This document shows positions 1 through 8,747 of a DNA stretch of 64,000 nucleotides, piece after piece. The stretch's first letter is position 1. Each line of letters opens with the position of its first letter. Under the pieces are notes generated by a model. It searched no databases. It worked only from the letters and a program-made list of their open reading frames with translations, and had not been told where the DNA came from. The position numbers were made by a program, and so were the translations under genes. This DNA comes from Gallaecimonas sp. GXIMD4217 (GTDB lineage: Bacteria; Pseudomonadota; Gammaproteobacteria; Enterobacterales; Gallaecimonadaceae), in contig NZ_CP149925.1 in NCBI RefSeq assembly GCF_038087665.1, forward strand, positions 2,790,870-2,854,869, in the 5' to 3' direction.

Positions 1-273
1 GTGGGGGTCTACCTGCCCATGGGACTGTCGGTGCCCATCTTTGTCGGCGGCCTGCTGGCCCATGCCCTGCGCAACAGGACGCAGGGCAACGGCAAGGGCC
101 TGCTGCTGGCCTCGGGCCTGATCACCGGCGAGGCGTTGATGGGGGTGCTGGTGGCGGTGGCGGCGGTGACCCTGCCGGGGCAGCTGCCCTGGCTGGACGG
201 CCTGGCCCTGGCGCCCTGGCTGGGCGCCGCCGCCCTGCTGGGCTGTATCTATTACCTGTACAGGCGCAGCTAG
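1..273 (+). CDS. OPT family oligopeptide transporter, C-terminal fragment
   Basis: This is the last 90 residues of a membrane transporter whose start lies left of the window. The fragment is almost entirely hydrophobic, with about three membrane segments, and contains a GLSVPIFVGGLLAH stretch followed by a short basic loop and GLITGEALMGV. These resemble the last helices of OPT/YSL-family transporters, which import peptides or metal chelates across the inner membrane. It ends with the basic tail YLYRRS. The next gene is convergent with only one base between the stop codons, and no terminator is visible. Family assignment is by recognition of the conserved C-terminal pattern; the substrate cannot be told. 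Confidence 0.7.
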   Translation: MGVYLPMGLSVPIFVGGLLAHALRNRTQGNGKGLLLASGLITGEALMGVLVAVAAVTLPGQLPWLDGLALAPWLGAAALLGCIYYLYRRS

Positions 274-274
274 G

Positions 275-724
275 CTACTGCCGTTCGAGGACCAGGCCGA
301 TATAGCCCTGGCTGTGGGGCTGCACCGTGAACAGGCGTCGCTCGTCCAGCCGCCACAAATAGGGCAGCCGCAGCTGGGTATCGGTGCGGAACAGGGCCCG
401 GTTGGGCTCGGGCTCCAGGGGATGGAAGCGGTTCCGGCCCGGCCTGTCGCCCCGGGCCGACAGGGCCAGGGTCTGTTGCTGTTGCCCCATCACCTCGCCG
501 TTTGGCCAGAGGTAGGTGGTACCCAGCCGCAGCTCCTTGCCCTGGCCATGCAATCGGTAATCTATGGTCAGCTCCTTGCCCTCGGCCGGGAACAGCACCT
601 TGCCCTGCCAGTGGCCCTGCAGCGCCAAGGTCGGGTAATGCTCCCCCAGGCTCAGGCCCAGGCCATAGCTGGCCGGCAGCAGCAAGGCCGCCAGGATCAG
701 TCTGCGCTGCCAAGGGCCCGGCAT
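275..724 (-). CDS. hypothetical single-pass membrane protein (downstream partner)
   Basis: A 149-residue protein, not recognised. It has a short basic N-terminus, one hydrophobic segment at about residues 9-25 (LILAALLLPASYGLGL), then a probably periplasmic domain rich in beta-type sequence with several aromatic residues. The start chosen is the ATG at 724, which overlaps the upstream gene by 28 nt and directly precedes the membrane segment; the frame stays open further upstream, but that sequence has the composition of a shadow reading. The overlap points to translational coupling with the 129-residue gene before it, so the two products probably work together. The arrangement of two one-pass proteins recalls regulator/effector pairs, but neither has a DNA-binding domain. 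Confidence 0.6.
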   Translation of the reverse strand: MPGPWQRRLILAALLLPASYGLGLSLGEHYPTLALQGHWQGKVLFPAEGKELTIDYRLHGQGKELRLGTTYLWPNGEVMGQQQQTLALSARGDRPGRNRFHPLEPEPNRALFRTDTQLRLPYLWRLDERRLFTVQPHSQGYIGLVLERQ

Positions 725-1086
725 CGCCAGCCTCCTTCTGCGGGCTCGCAGCCCACCCATTGCCCGTCCTGGTCGCTGACCAGGCTGCCCACGGCCAGCT
801 CGGTGGCCAGCGCCTGCAACGCCTCGGACGGCGGCCGGGGGTAAAGTCGCCCGTCCACTTCCACATAGCCCCGTTGCAGCCCCAGCTGGCCCTGGCTGAG
901 TCCCAGGCTGAACAGGCCGTAACAGCAGGCCAGCACCAAGGCCCAGAACGGCAACCACAACCACCAGCGCCCCCCGGGGGCACTGGGCTGGTTGAAGGTC
1001 TCCTCCAGGAAGGCCTTCTCGTCTTCGCTGAGGATCTCCTCACCGGACAGGGACTGTGACACGGATGACTCCTCGACGGCGCACAT
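697..1086 (-). CDS. hypothetical single-pass membrane protein (upstream partner)
   Basis: A 129-residue protein, not recognised. The first 40 residues are acidic and polar (predicted cytoplasmic), followed by a strongly hydrophobic, tryptophan-rich membrane segment at about 41-64 (WWLWLPFWALVLACCYGLF). A short periplasmic part follows with GYVEVDGRLYPRPP and two cysteines near the C-terminus in VGCEPAEGGWRCRAL. The gene is first of a two-gene unit, overlapping the next gene by 28 nt. The ATG at 1086 was taken as start; an in-frame internal valine codon is an alternative. Function unknown; a sensor or assembly pair in the envelope is only inference. Confidence 0.6.
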   Translation of the reverse strand: MCAVEESSVSQSLSGEEILSEDEKAFLEETFNQPSAPGGRWWLWLPFWALVLACCYGLFSLGLSQGQLGLQRGYVEVDGRLYPRPPSEALQALATELAVGSLVSDQDGQWVGCEPAEGGWRCRALGSAD

Positions 1087-1191
1087 GAACGCCCGTTATA
1101 GGGTATTGACCGGCCCAGGGCGGCTTTTCTCCACGACGGGCGCAACTGGGCAGCGGATATCATCCTGACTGAAAAACAACGGAAGCTGAAC

Positions 1192-1219
1192 AAAAAAAGG
1201 GCGGCCAAGGCCGCCCTTT
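1192..1219 (-). terminator. rho-independent terminator of the S8 protease gene
   Basis: A perfect hairpin with 8-bp GC arms (GGGCGGCC / GGCCGCCC), a 2-nt loop and flanking A/T tracts lies 17 nt past the protease stop on the minus strand and ends in a run of T. Confidence 0.85.
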
Positions 1220-1235
1220 GCGTTCCCTGCTGCTA

Positions 1236-3734
1236 TCAGAGGGAAACGGTCAGCTCTGCCGAGCAGTTGCTGCTGCCGGCTTCACAGATCTGATAGAGGT
1301 AATCGCCGCCATTGCTGCTGAAGCGATCCCGGTAGCGACCGTCGTTGTCGGTGCTGTCGATGAGCACGCCGTCACGGTAGATGTCCACCAGGGCGCCTGT
1401 GGCACCGCTCCACTGCAGATCCACCGAAGCGTTGCCGCGGCGGGACAGGGACGAGCGCTTGAGGCTGAGCTCGATGCTGGACTCGGCCACCGTCACCTGC
1501 TGGCTGGCGGTGTCGCTGAGGCCGTCGGCATCGGTCACGGTCAGGGTGACCGTGTAGGTGCCGCCACTGGCATAGCTGTGGGACGGGTTGACCTCGCTGG
1601 CGCCGTTGCCGTCACCGAAATTCCAGCTCCAGTCGACGATGTTGTTGTCGGCGTCGCTGGAAGCGTCGGTGAAGGCCACGTTAAGGCCATCGACGCTGGC
1701 GCTGAAGTCCGCCACCGGCGCCTGGGGCTGGCTGCCACCGTCGCTCTTGGCGGTGATGGTCATGCCCCAGCTGTTGAGGGTACCGGTGTCGGCGCTGGCG
1801 TTGTCGGACACGCTCAGGGTCCAGGTGCCGTTCATGGCCTCGCCGTTGAAGCTGTCCAGCGTCCAGGAGCCGATCACGTCGTCGGCGCTGCCGCCGCTGC
1901 GGTTATGGAGCACATGCTCGGTGCCCGCCGGCGAGATCAGCGACACGATCAGATCACCACTGTAGGTATGGCTGATATTGACGTTGGCCTCGACCCCGAA
2001 CACGGTGCCAAGCTCCGTCACCTCTATGGTGGAGGTGCTGGTGCTGTTGTCGTTGATGGCCACCGGCGTGCTGTTGCTGTAGCTGAAGTCGCTCAGACCC
2101 TGGGGCAGGACATCCAGGGTGACCGTGCTCTGCTTCTGCATCTCGCCGTTGTCGCCGGTCACGGTGAGGGTATAGCTGCCCCACTGGGTCTCGGCCGTGG
2201 TGACCACATCCAGGCTGACCTGGTCGCCTGGCTGGGCCGTGCTGGCCGACAGGCTGGCGCCGGGCAGGGCCGGGCTGGTGGCCAGGCTCAGGGCCACGTC
2301 ACCGGACCAGTCGGCAATGCTGCCCACGTCGATCAGGTACTGGGCGCTGTCGCCGGCGACGATCTCCTGGTTGGCCGGGCTGGTGCTGAGCTTGAAGCCC
2401 GGGGTGGGATCGGCCGCATCCAAGGCCGAGGCCAGGTTGATGCGCTTGCCGGAAACGGTCTTGCCGACCAGGGCCGGCAGCTCGTCACCGCTGTCCATGA
2501 GCAGCTGCTTCATTTCCACCGGGCTCAGATCCGGGTTGATGGACCAGATCAGGGCGGCGGCGCCGGCCACATGGGGGCTGGCCATGGAGGTGCCGGAGTA
2601 GCTGTCGTAACCGCCACCGGGCACGGTGGACAGGATGCTGGAGCCGGGGGCACCCAGGTCGACACTGGTCAGGCCGTAGTTGGAGAAGCCGGACATGTTG
2701 TCGTTTCGGTCCGTGGAGGCCACCGCCAGTATGGCGTCGGAGTCGTAGCTGGACGGGTAATGGGGCGAGCTGTCGCCGTCGGAGCTGTCGTTGCCGGCAG
2801 CTGCCACGAACAGGATGCCGGCATTGCCGGCGGTGTCGATGGCGCCCTTGAGGGCCTCTGAATAGCCACCGCCGCCCCAGGAGTTGTTGGTTGCCTTGAT
2901 GTCGATGCCGCGGTTGACCTTGAGATCGGTCATGTAGTCGATACATTCGATGGCATCGGAAGAGCTGCCGGAGCCGGAGGGGCTCAGGAACTGGCAGCCG
3001 ATGATGGTGACTTCCCAGTTGACCCCGGCCACACCGCTGCCGTTGTTGCCGGAGGCCCCTATGGTACCGGCCACATGGGTACCGTGGCCGTTGCCGTCCA
3101 TGGGGTCGCCGTTGTCGTTGTAGGCGGAGAAGCCGTGGATGTCGTCGACCACGCCATTACCGTCGTCGTCGACGCCGTTGCCGGCAATTTCGCCGGGGTT
3201 GACCCACATGTTGGCCTGCAGATCCGGGTGGCTGTAGTCCACGCCGGTGTCGATGACGCCGACGATCACCGAGCGGGAGCCGGTGGTGATGTCCCAGGCC
3301 TCGGGGGCGTCTATGTCGGCATCGACGGTGCCGCCACTCTGGCCGGTGTTGTGCAGGCCCCACAGCTCACCGAAGCGGCTGTCATCCGGGGTGGCATTGG
3401 CGTGCAGCAGGTAGTTGGGCTCGGCCACTTCAATGGCGGGATGCCGGGCCAGGCGCTTGAGCAGGGCGTCCCTGTCCTGGCCCTTGGCCAGGCTCAGCTT
3501 GGCGATGCGCCCCCCCATGACATGCTTCATGCGGTCGTCACGGCCGTCCCCGTCCCGATCGCGCAGCGACAGGCCATGGCCCCGGGCAACGGCATGCCGC
3601 TCGGCGGCCTGGGTGCCCTTCTTGAAGATCACCAGCACCGAATCGCTGGCCGCGTCGAACTTGGTTGCCGCCAGGCCGGGGGCGGCCAGCAGGGCCGCCG
3701 ACACCGCCAGGGCGATGGCAGTTTTATGACTCAT
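1236..3734 (-). CDS. secreted S8 (subtilisin-type) serine protease with P domain and PKD domain
   Basis: An 832-residue extracellular endopeptidase. In order: signal peptide (1-22, ending APGLAA), an inhibitor-like propeptide (about 30-112, ending VAEPNYLLHAN), and the catalytic domain with Asp162 (GVIDTGVDYSHP), His217 (GNGHGTHVAG), oxyanion Asn315 (AAAGND) and Ser383 (GTSMASPHVAG). A linker beta domain follows, then a proprotein-convertase P domain (about 550-660), a PKD domain (about 670-750, WNFGDG) and a C-terminal beta module with two cysteines. P and PKD domains are typical of proteases secreted by marine gammaproteobacteria to degrade protein particles, where PKD often binds substrate. 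The gene stands alone with its own terminator. Its promoter region holds a TTAACA/TGTTAA dyad. All catalytic residues are present. Confidence 0.93.
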   Translation of the reverse strand: MSHKTAIALAVSAALLAAPGLAATKFDAASDSVLVIFKKGTQAAERHAVARGHGLSLRDRDGDGRDDRMKHVMGGRIAKLSLAKGQDRDALLKRLARHPAIEVAEPNYLLHANATPDDSRFGELWGLHNTGQSGGTVDADIDAPEAWDITTGSRSVIVGVIDTGVDYSHPDLQANMWVNPGEIAGNGVDDDGNGVVDDIHGFSAYNDNGDPMDGNGHGTHVAGTIGASGNNGSGVAGVNWEVTIIGCQFLSPSGSGSSSDAIECIDYMTDLKVNRGIDIKATNNSWGGGGYSEALKGAIDTAGNAGILFVAAAGNDSSDGDSSPHYPSSYDSDAILAVASTDRNDNMSGFSNYGLTSVDLGAPGSSILSTVPGGGYDSYSGTSMASPHVAGAAALIWSINPDLSPVEMKQLLMDSGDELPALVGKTVSGKRINLASALDAADPTPGFKLSTSPANQEIVAGDSAQYLIDVGSIADWSGDVALSLATSPALPGASLSASTAQPGDQVSLDVVTTAETQWGSYTLTVTGDNGEMQKQSTVTLDVLPQGLSDFSYSNSTPVAINDNSTSTSTIEVTELGTVFGVEANVNISHTYSGDLIVSLISPAGTEHVLHNRSGGSADDVIGSWTLDSFNGEAMNGTWTLSVSDNASADTGTLNSWGMTITAKSDGGSQPQAPVADFSASVDGLNVAFTDASSDADNNIVDWSWNFGDGNGASEVNPSHSYASGGTYTVTLTVTDADGLSDTASQQVTVAESSIELSLKRSSLSRRGNASVDLQWSGATGALVDIYRDGVLIDSTDNDGRYRDRFSSNGGDYLYQICEAGSSNCSAELTVSL

Positions 3735-4124
3735 TGTTGTCTTCCCTCATGTGGTTGTGCACAAGTCAAGGTGGCCTGTCCTGCTACCACCCTTTTTTTC
3801 TGCCCAATTAACATGGTGTTAAATTCTCGTTACCGCCAGTGACGCCACCGCAAAATAGCCCTTTTGTCCTAATCCCTTTGGTGACCTGGCCTTTCAGCAA
3901 CAACGGCGCCCATCGCCTTGCCGGCCCGGTCCCTGCTACCGCCGGGCAAACACAAGCTGCTGAATTTTTTGGAGTGACGGTCAATTGAGTAGGGTGATGG
4001 CTGCCCCGGCTAAACAGCCGCAACGCCTTCAGGGCGCGCCGGGCCGCGGGCCTTGGACAGCTATTGGCGATGGGGCCGTTGCCGGCCCGGTGAGCAGGGG
4101 CAACGGCTACCGGCAGGCGGGAGC
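3735..4124. other. intergenic region upstream of the protease gene
   Basis: A 390-bp stretch without a convincing gene. Short open frames occur but have no ribosome-binding site or recognisable product. The part next to the protease start is the AT-richest and should hold its promoter. A dyad lies at 3808-3822; apart from that nothing structured was seen, and no clear terminator for the LuxR-type gene was found. Confidence 0.5.
3808..3822. promoter_or_regulatory. TTAACA-TGG-TGTTAA dyad, candidate operator of the protease gene
   Basis: Perfect 6-bp inverted arms with a 3-nt centre, in an AT-rich patch about 75 nt upstream of the protease start codon. The position suits a regulator binding site. 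The binding protein is not identified. Confidence 0.35.
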
Positions 4125-4784
4125 CTAGAGGAAGACCTCGTGCTGCTGCGCCCAGCGCAGCAGCTCGACCCTGTTGCGGGACTGGGTCTTGCGGAACACC
4201 GACGACAGGTGCGCCTTGACGGTGTGGGCGCTGATGTTGAGGCGGTTGGCGATCTCCTTGTTGCGGGCGCCGTGGGAAACCAGTTCGACGATCTTGCGCT
4301 CGCGCCTGGTCAGGGCCTTGATGGCACCGAAGTCGCTGCCCAGCTCTTGCAGCCGGCTCTGCTCCTTCTTCAGCAGCTTGTCCAGCATCTGCGACAGGGT
4401 CTGGCGCTCGAACCAGAGTTCGCCGCCCATCAGCTTGGTGATGGCCTGGCCCAGCAGATCCAGGCGGTCGTCCCGGTACAAAAGCCCCCGCACCCCCATC
4501 ATCAGTGCCGCCTGGGGATCCACCTGCCTAGACTCCACCTGGTAGAAGACCACGGGCGCCGCCTTGACCAGCTCCAGGTAGGCCTCGGGCAGGCCGCAGC
4601 TGTGCAGGCGATCAGCCTCGTAGGGCAGCAGCACCAGGGCGTCGTCATGCTGCTCGAGCAGGGCGGCCAGCGCCTGGCGGTCCTGGCAGTGCCGGACCTT
4701 CAGGCCAAGGGAACGGGCCAGCAGCACCAGGTTGTGGCTGCCTTCCTGGGGGGAAAAGTAGATGAGTTGATTGAAGCCTTCCAT
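4125..4784 (-). CDS. LuxR-family transcriptional regulator (CsgD/VpsT-like layout)
   Basis: A 219-residue DNA-binding regulator. The N-terminal 130 residues form an atypical receiver-like domain (starting MEGFNQLIYFSPQEGS) without a clear phospho-acceptor Asp. The C-terminal 65 residues are a LuxR helix-turn-helix: LTRRERKIVELVSHGARNK, then EIANRLNISAHTVKAHLSSVFRK. This layout is shared by CsgD and VpsT regulators of biofilm matrix, but the target genes are not visible here. The start at 4784 was chosen because GGGAG lies 9 nt upstream; the frame remains open for 40 more codons without such a site. It is a monocistronic gene between the protease and a DUF465 gene. Confidence 0.85.
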   Translation of the reverse strand: MEGFNQLIYFSPQEGSHNLVLLARSLGLKVRHCQDRQALAALLEQHDDALVLLPYEADRLHSCGLPEAYLELVKAAPVVFYQVESRQVDPQAALMMGVRGLLYRDDRLDLLGQAITKLMGGELWFERQTLSQMLDKLLKKEQSRLQELGSDFGAIKALTRRERKIVELVSHGARNKEIANRLNISAHTVKAHLSSVFRKTQSRNRVELLRWAQQHEVFL

Positions 4785-4980
4785 GCGCAATCTCCCAACA
4801 GAGTCCGGTTGTTGTATTGAGACGTTACCCGGGGCCCCACCCCGGGAATAGGGCGTTGGCGGCAACACCCTTTCGGCATTTGCCTTGAGCCATTTATTGA
4901 CCAATTGTCTACAGGCAACGTCCCGATACTACTGCCTTTTCTGGCCAAGATCAGCCCCTGATTGGCGGCCTTTAGGCAAG

Positions 4981-5003
4981 AAAAAGGCCACTGTCGTGGC
5001 CCT
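4981..5003 (-). terminator. terminator of the DUF465 gene
   Basis: GGCCAC-GACA-GTGGCC hairpin on the minus strand followed by five T, just past the stop of the DUF465 gene. Confidence 0.8.
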
Positions 5004-5008
5004 TGGGG

Positions 5009-5245
5009 TTAGCGTCCGTTCAGCCAACCGTAGAGTTCATCCTTCAATTTCGCTCGTCGCAGTTTCAATTCCTTCATGGCGCTGTCGTCCACGGGCTGGC
5101 TCCGAGAATGGAGACCCTTGATATGGTGGTCGATGCGGTGATATTCGGCGGCGGCGCGGGCAAAGTCGGGTTCGGATAGTTTTAGCTGGGCAATGCGTTC
5201 CTGATATTGGGGAAACTCCGTGTACAGACTGTGGTTCTCAGGCAT
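5009..5245 (-). CDS. YdcH/DUF465 family small coiled-coil protein
   Basis: A 78-residue, highly charged helical protein beginning MPENHSLYTEFPQY, with a FARAAAEYHRIDHHIKGL helix and a second KELKLRRAKLKDELYGWL helix. This two-helix pattern and length are those of the DUF465 (YdcH) family, whose biochemical role is not established. The start at 5245 is preceded by AAAGGAG at good spacing; an earlier in-frame start lacks one. The gene is followed by its own terminator and is divergent from prmA. Confidence 0.85.
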   Translation of the reverse strand: MPENHSLYTEFPQYQERIAQLKLSEPDFARAAAEYHRIDHHIKGLHSRSQPVDDSAMKELKLRRAKLKDELYGWLNGR

Positions 5246-5373
5246 CGCAGCTCTCCTTTGTGGTTCAGGTGGCCTTGGGGTACCCATCTAGCTTAGCCAA
5301 GAAGCCGGCGACGGGCCCCTAAAGATGGGACTCATGGTAGACTTGCGGGTTCCCCCCAAGTGGAGACAATTTC

Positions 5374-6252
5374 GTGGCCTGGATCCAACTCAGAACCAAC
5401 ACCAATGCCCAACTGGCTGAAAAGCTCGGCGATCTGCTGATGACCCAGGGCGCCCTGTCCGTCACCTTCATGGATGCCAAGGACACCCCCATCTTCGAGC
5501 CCATGCCGGGGGAAACCCGTCTCTGGGGCGACACCGACGTCATGGCCCTGTTCGAGGCCGATGCCGACACGGCCCCGGCCCAGGCCATGATCCGCACCCT
5601 GCTGGGAGAAGACACCCCCATCAAGGTCGAGGCCCTGGAAGACAAGGACTGGGAGCGGGCCTGGATGGACAACTTCCATCCCATGCAGTTCGGCCGGCGG
5701 CTGTGGATCTGCCCCAGCTGGAAGCCGGTACCGGATCCGGACGCCGTCAACGTGATGCTGGACCCTGGCCTGGCCTTCGGCACCGGCACCCACCCCACCA
5801 CGGCGCTGTGCCTGCAATGGCTGGACGGTCTGGATCTGGCCGGCAAAACGGTAGTGGACTTCGGCTGCGGCTCCGGCATCCTGGCCATCGCCGCCCTCAA
5901 GCTGGGTGCCGAGCGGGTGGTGGGCGTGGACATCGACCCCCAGGCCATCCTTGCCAGCCGTGACAACGCCGAGCGCAACGGCGTCGCCGACAAGCTGGAG
6001 CTGTACCTGCCCGAAGACCAGCCCCTTGGCCTCAAGGCCGACGTGGTGGTGGCCAACATCCTGGCCGGCCCCCTCAAGGAGCTGTCCGAGATCATCACCG
6101 GCTACCTCAAGCCCGGCGGCCTGTTCGCCCTGTCCGGCATCCTCGACAGCCAGGCCGATGACCTGGTCGAACACTACCAGCGCTACGGCCGGCTGGACCA
6201 GGTGGCCATCAAGGACGAATGGTGCCGGGTCAGCGGCATCGCCAAGGGCTGA
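5374..6252 (+). CDS. prmA: ribosomal protein L11 methyltransferase
   Basis: A 292-residue enzyme that methylates ribosomal protein L11 on several amino groups with S-adenosylmethionine. The N-terminal domain ([20 protein letters not shown]) is the L11-recognition domain. It is followed by the conserved [18 protein letters not shown] segment and the methyltransferase motif [19 protein letters not shown] near residue 163, then [13 protein letters not shown] as the catalytic NxxL region. Length matches the family (about 293). The start codon is GTG at 5374 with GGAG about 9 nt upstream. The gene precedes dusB-fis, the order seen in E. coli and relatives. Confidence 0.97.
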   Translation: MAWIQLRTNTNAQLAEKLGDLLMTQGALSVTFMDAKDTPIFEPMPGETRLWGDTDVMALFEADADTAPAQAMIRTLLGEDTPIKVEALEDKDWERAWMDNFHPMQFGRRLWICPSWKPVPDPDAVNVMLDPGLAFGTGTHPTTALCLQWLDGLDLAGKTVVDFGCGSGILAIAALKLGAERVVGVDIDPQAILASRDNAERNGVADKLELYLPEDQPLGLKADVVVANILAGPLKELSEIITGYLKPGGLFALSGILDSQADDLVEHYQRYGRLDQVAIKDEWCRVSGIAKG

Positions 6253-6373
6253 TCTTACGCCCCAACAGCCCCGCAAAGGCGGCCAGAAAGGCCAAAAAAG
6301 CGGCTCCGGGACCTTGACATTTGCGGTGGTCGATCCGGGTCGGAAAAAAAACGTTAGCGTTCATTTTCTGACC

Positions 6374-6402
6374 TTTTCAGACGGGACATAAATGCGTAAT
6401 AT
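6374..6402 (+). promoter_or_regulatory. probable dusB-fis promoter with GC-rich discriminator
   Basis: TTTTCA at 6374-6379 and TAATAT at 6397-6402 are separated by 17 bp, directly upstream of dusB. The -10 is followed by ACGCGCCCC. Such a GC-rich discriminator is a known hallmark of growth-rate and ppGpp-controlled promoters, including those of fis operons. Confidence 0.6.
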
Positions 6403-6434
6403 ACGCGCCCCTGTGCTGTTGACGACCACCGCGT

Positions 6435-7397
6435 ATGCAGATTGGCCCCTACAAGCTGGACGTGCCCATCATCCTGGCCCCCATGGCCGGCGTGACCGAT
6501 CGTCCCTTCCGGGAGCTCTGCCGACGCCTGGGAGCCGGCCTGGCCGTCTCCGAGATGCTGTCCAGCAACCCCAGGGTCTGGCAGTCGGAAAAATCCCGAC
6601 TGCGCATGGACCATGAGGGGGAGTCCGGCCTGCGCTCGGTGCAGATCGCCGGCGCCGATCCCGAGTTGATGGCCGATGCCGCCCGCCTGAACGTCGCCAA
6701 CGGCGCCCAGGTGATCGACATCAACATGGGTTGCCCGGCCAAGAAGGTCAACAAGAAGCTGGCGGGCTCGGCCCTGCTGCAGTACCCGGAGCTGGTGGAA
6801 GAGATCCTGCTGGCCGTGGTCAAGGCGGTGGACGTGCCCGTGACGCTGAAGATCCGCACCGGCTGGGATCCCGACCACCGTAACGGCGTCGAGATCGCCC
6901 GCCTGGCCGAGCGCAGCGGCATCCAGGCCCTGGCCGTTCACGGCCGCACCCGGGCCTGCATGTACAAGGGCGAGGCCGAGTACGACACCATACGCGCCAT
7001 CAAGCGCGCCGTGGATCTGCCGGTGGTGGCCAATGGCGACATCACCAGCGCGGAAAAGGCACGCCATGTGCTCGACTACACGGGCGCCGACGCCATCATG
7101 ATTGGCCGCGGTGCCCAGGGCCGCCCCTGGATCTTCCAGGAGGTGGAGCACTACCTGAGTACGGGTCGGTGCCTGCCGGCGCCCGATAAAAAAGAGCAAC
7201 AGCAGATCCTGCTCGGTCACGTGCAGGCCCTGCATGAGTTTTATGGTGAAGCCAAGGGCCCCCAGATCGCCCGCAAGCATGTGGGCTGGTACCTGGGTGC
7301 CCAGGATCCCCAAGGGGCCTTTCGCCGTGTTTTTAATTCGTTGACGGACGCCAATGAGCAGCTGGATGCGCTCAATGGCTATTTCCGTTCCCTGTAA
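6435..7397 (+). CDS. dusB: tRNA-dihydrouridine synthase B
   Basis: A 320-residue FMN enzyme that reduces specific uridines in the D-loop of tRNA to dihydrouridine using NADPH. The TIM-barrel start is [15 protein letters not shown] (about 15-29). The catalytic cysteine is Cys100 in [23 protein letters not shown]-phosphate residues follow in ANGDITS and [11 protein letters not shown]. Length equals that of E. coli DusB (321). It is first in a two-gene operon, with fis starting 30 nt after its stop, the standard arrangement in gammaproteobacteria. Confidence 0.97.
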   Translation: MQIGPYKLDVPIILAPMAGVTDRPFRELCRRLGAGLAVSEMLSSNPRVWQSEKSRLRMDHEGESGLRSVQIAGADPELMADAARLNVANGAQVIDINMGCPAKKVNKKLAGSALLQYPELVEEILLAVVKAVDVPVTLKIRTGWDPDHRNGVEIARLAERSGIQALAVHGRTRACMYKGEAEYDTIRAIKRAVDLPVVANGDITSAEKARHVLDYTGADAIMIGRGAQGRPWIFQEVEHYLSTGRCLPAPDKKEQQQILLGHVQALHEFYGEAKGPQIARKHVGWYLGAQDPQGAFRRVFNSLTDANEQLDALNGYFRSL

Positions 7398-7427
7398 GTT
7401 CAAAAAACAACGAAGAGCGTTACGACT

Positions 7428-7724
7428 ATGTTCGAGACCAATCTGACGACTGAAGATAAGTCCATCAATGCTGTAGGTGGCGTCAAGACCGCCAACTCCC
7501 GTCCCCTTCGTGATTCCGTACGTCAAGCGCTCCAGAACTACTTCTCCCAGCTGGAAGGCCAGGATGTGAACGAACTGTACGAGATGGTGCTGTCCGAGGT
7601 GGAAGCCCCCATGCTGGACGTGGTCATGATGCACACCCGCGGCAACCAGACCAAGGCCGCCAACATGCTCGGCATCAACCGCGGCACCCTGCGCAAGAAA
7701 CTCAAGAAATACGGCATGAACTGA
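7428..7724 (+). CDS. fis: DNA-binding protein Fis
   Basis: A 98-residue nucleoid protein, the same length as E. coli Fis, with a nearly identical C-terminal helix-turn-helix ([20 protein letters not shown]). The central dimer helices ([29 protein letters not shown]) are conserved, as is the N-terminal beta-hairpin used for recombinase contact. Fis bends DNA and activates rRNA and tRNA promoters in fast growth. It is cotranscribed behind dusB, and the promoter upstream of dusB has features of growth-rate control. A strong hairpin terminator follows. Confidence 0.98.
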   Translation: MFETNLTTEDKSINAVGGVKTANSRPLRDSVRQALQNYFSQLEGQDVNELYEMVLSEVEAPMLDVVMMHTRGNQTKAANMLGINRGTLRKKLKKYGMN

Positions 7725-7742
7725 GCATTTCAGTGCATGCAC

Positions 7743-7774
7743 AAAAAAGCCCCGGCCATGGCCGGGGCTTTTTT
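7743..7774. terminator. bidirectional terminator between fis and the HDOD gene
   Basis: Perfect GCCCCGGCC / GGCCGGGGC arms with a 2-nt loop, flanked by six A and six T, serving both convergent genes. Confidence 0.9.
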
Positions 7775-7786
7775 ATGGATTTGCGG

Positions 7787-8608
7787 TCAGTCCAGCAGGG
7801 CGCTGAAGCTGGGGCCGTACTCGCGGACCCTGGTCCAGGCTTCCTTGGCCATGGGCCAGGACAGGCCCAGCTTGGTGACCAGCTGCAGCGGCCAGTCCAC
7901 CGGGGCGTCGTCGTCCATCTCGTCCAGGCCGTTGAGGTAGTCGGCCAGATAGACCAGGGCGGCATACTCGCTCCAGGGCTCAGCCAGCAGCGGCACCCGC
8001 TGGTTGCGGATGGCCAGCTGGATGCTCTGGGGGAACAGCCAGCGGTTGGCCAGCTCGGCGCCCACCTCGGCGTAGGTGAAGCCCAGTACCGCGTGTTCGG
8101 CATAGGAGCGCGCCTCGCCCTTGGCGACGCGCTGGTCCAGCTCGGCGGCCAGCTCCGGCTCGGCGGCGTGGATGATCAGCTCGCCGATGTTGTGCAGCAT
8201 GCCGCAGGTAAAGGCCAGCTCGGCATCCGCCTTGGCCTTGGGTGCCAGCACCCGGCACAGCTCACCCACCTCGAAGGAACGGATCCAGAAGGCCTTGAGA
8301 TCGAAGTGGCGCACCTCGGGGTAGAGATCCACCAGGCCGGAGGCCATCACCATGTTGCGCAGCACGTCCAGGCCCAGACGCACGGCCGCCTCGTTGACGG
8401 TGGCCACCTGCCGGGAACGGCCGTAGCGGGCGGAGTTGGCAAGCTTGAGGGTATTGGCGGAGATCACCGCATCCAGGCTGATCTTGTCTGCCACCTGGCG
8501 CAGATCCACGTCCGGATCGTTGAAGGTCTCGATCAGCTGGCGTACCACTTCCGGGATCTGCGGCAGCTTCTGCGGACGTGAAAAAAACTGTTCTATTGTC
8601 ATTGTCAT
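7787..8608 (-). CDS. HDOD domain protein
   Basis: A 273-residue protein made almost entirely of one HDOD domain, a catalytically inactive relative of HD phosphohydrolases found in signalling proteins. Visible landmarks are LPQIPEVVRQLIETF at the N-terminus, the ISANTLKLANSARYG segment, AFTCGMLHNIGELII and HAVLGFTYAEVGAELANRW. The HD-type metal dyad is not intact, as expected for HDOD. HDOD proteins commonly connect two-component or c-di-GMP signals to motility and stress outputs; no partner is adjacent here. The start at 8608 has GAGGGAA upstream; a second ATG two codons later is possible. Confidence 0.85.
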   Translation of the reverse strand: MTMTIEQFFSRPQKLPQIPEVVRQLIETFNDPDVDLRQVADKISLDAVISANTLKLANSARYGRSRQVATVNEAAVRLGLDVLRNMVMASGLVDLYPEVRHFDLKAFWIRSFEVGELCRVLAPKAKADAELAFTCGMLHNIGELIIHAAEPELAAELDQRVAKGEARSYAEHAVLGFTYAEVGAELANRWLFPQSIQLAIRNQRVPLLAEPWSEYAALVYLADYLNGLDEMDDDAPVDWPLQLVTKLGLSWPMAKEAWTRVREYGPSFSALLD

Positions 8609-8747
8609 CGATGTTCCCTCGACTCTGTCTGGCCTCACTTTACCCCAGCAGCCGTCATTTCTACCATCCCAAAGGTTGCGGGAAATCAAGTCCCTGCATT
8701 GATCATGGAATTAGACTGCAGCCTCTCACTGGAAAGAGGATAGTTCC

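Noticed and set aside
3996-4127. 43-codon frame (MAAPAKQPQ start) in the protease-LuxR gap
   Set aside because: No ribosome-binding site and no conserved features; probably chance in GC-rich DNA.
6253-6330. Terminator after prmA
   Set aside because: GGCC repeats near 6285 do not form a stable stem followed by a T tract.
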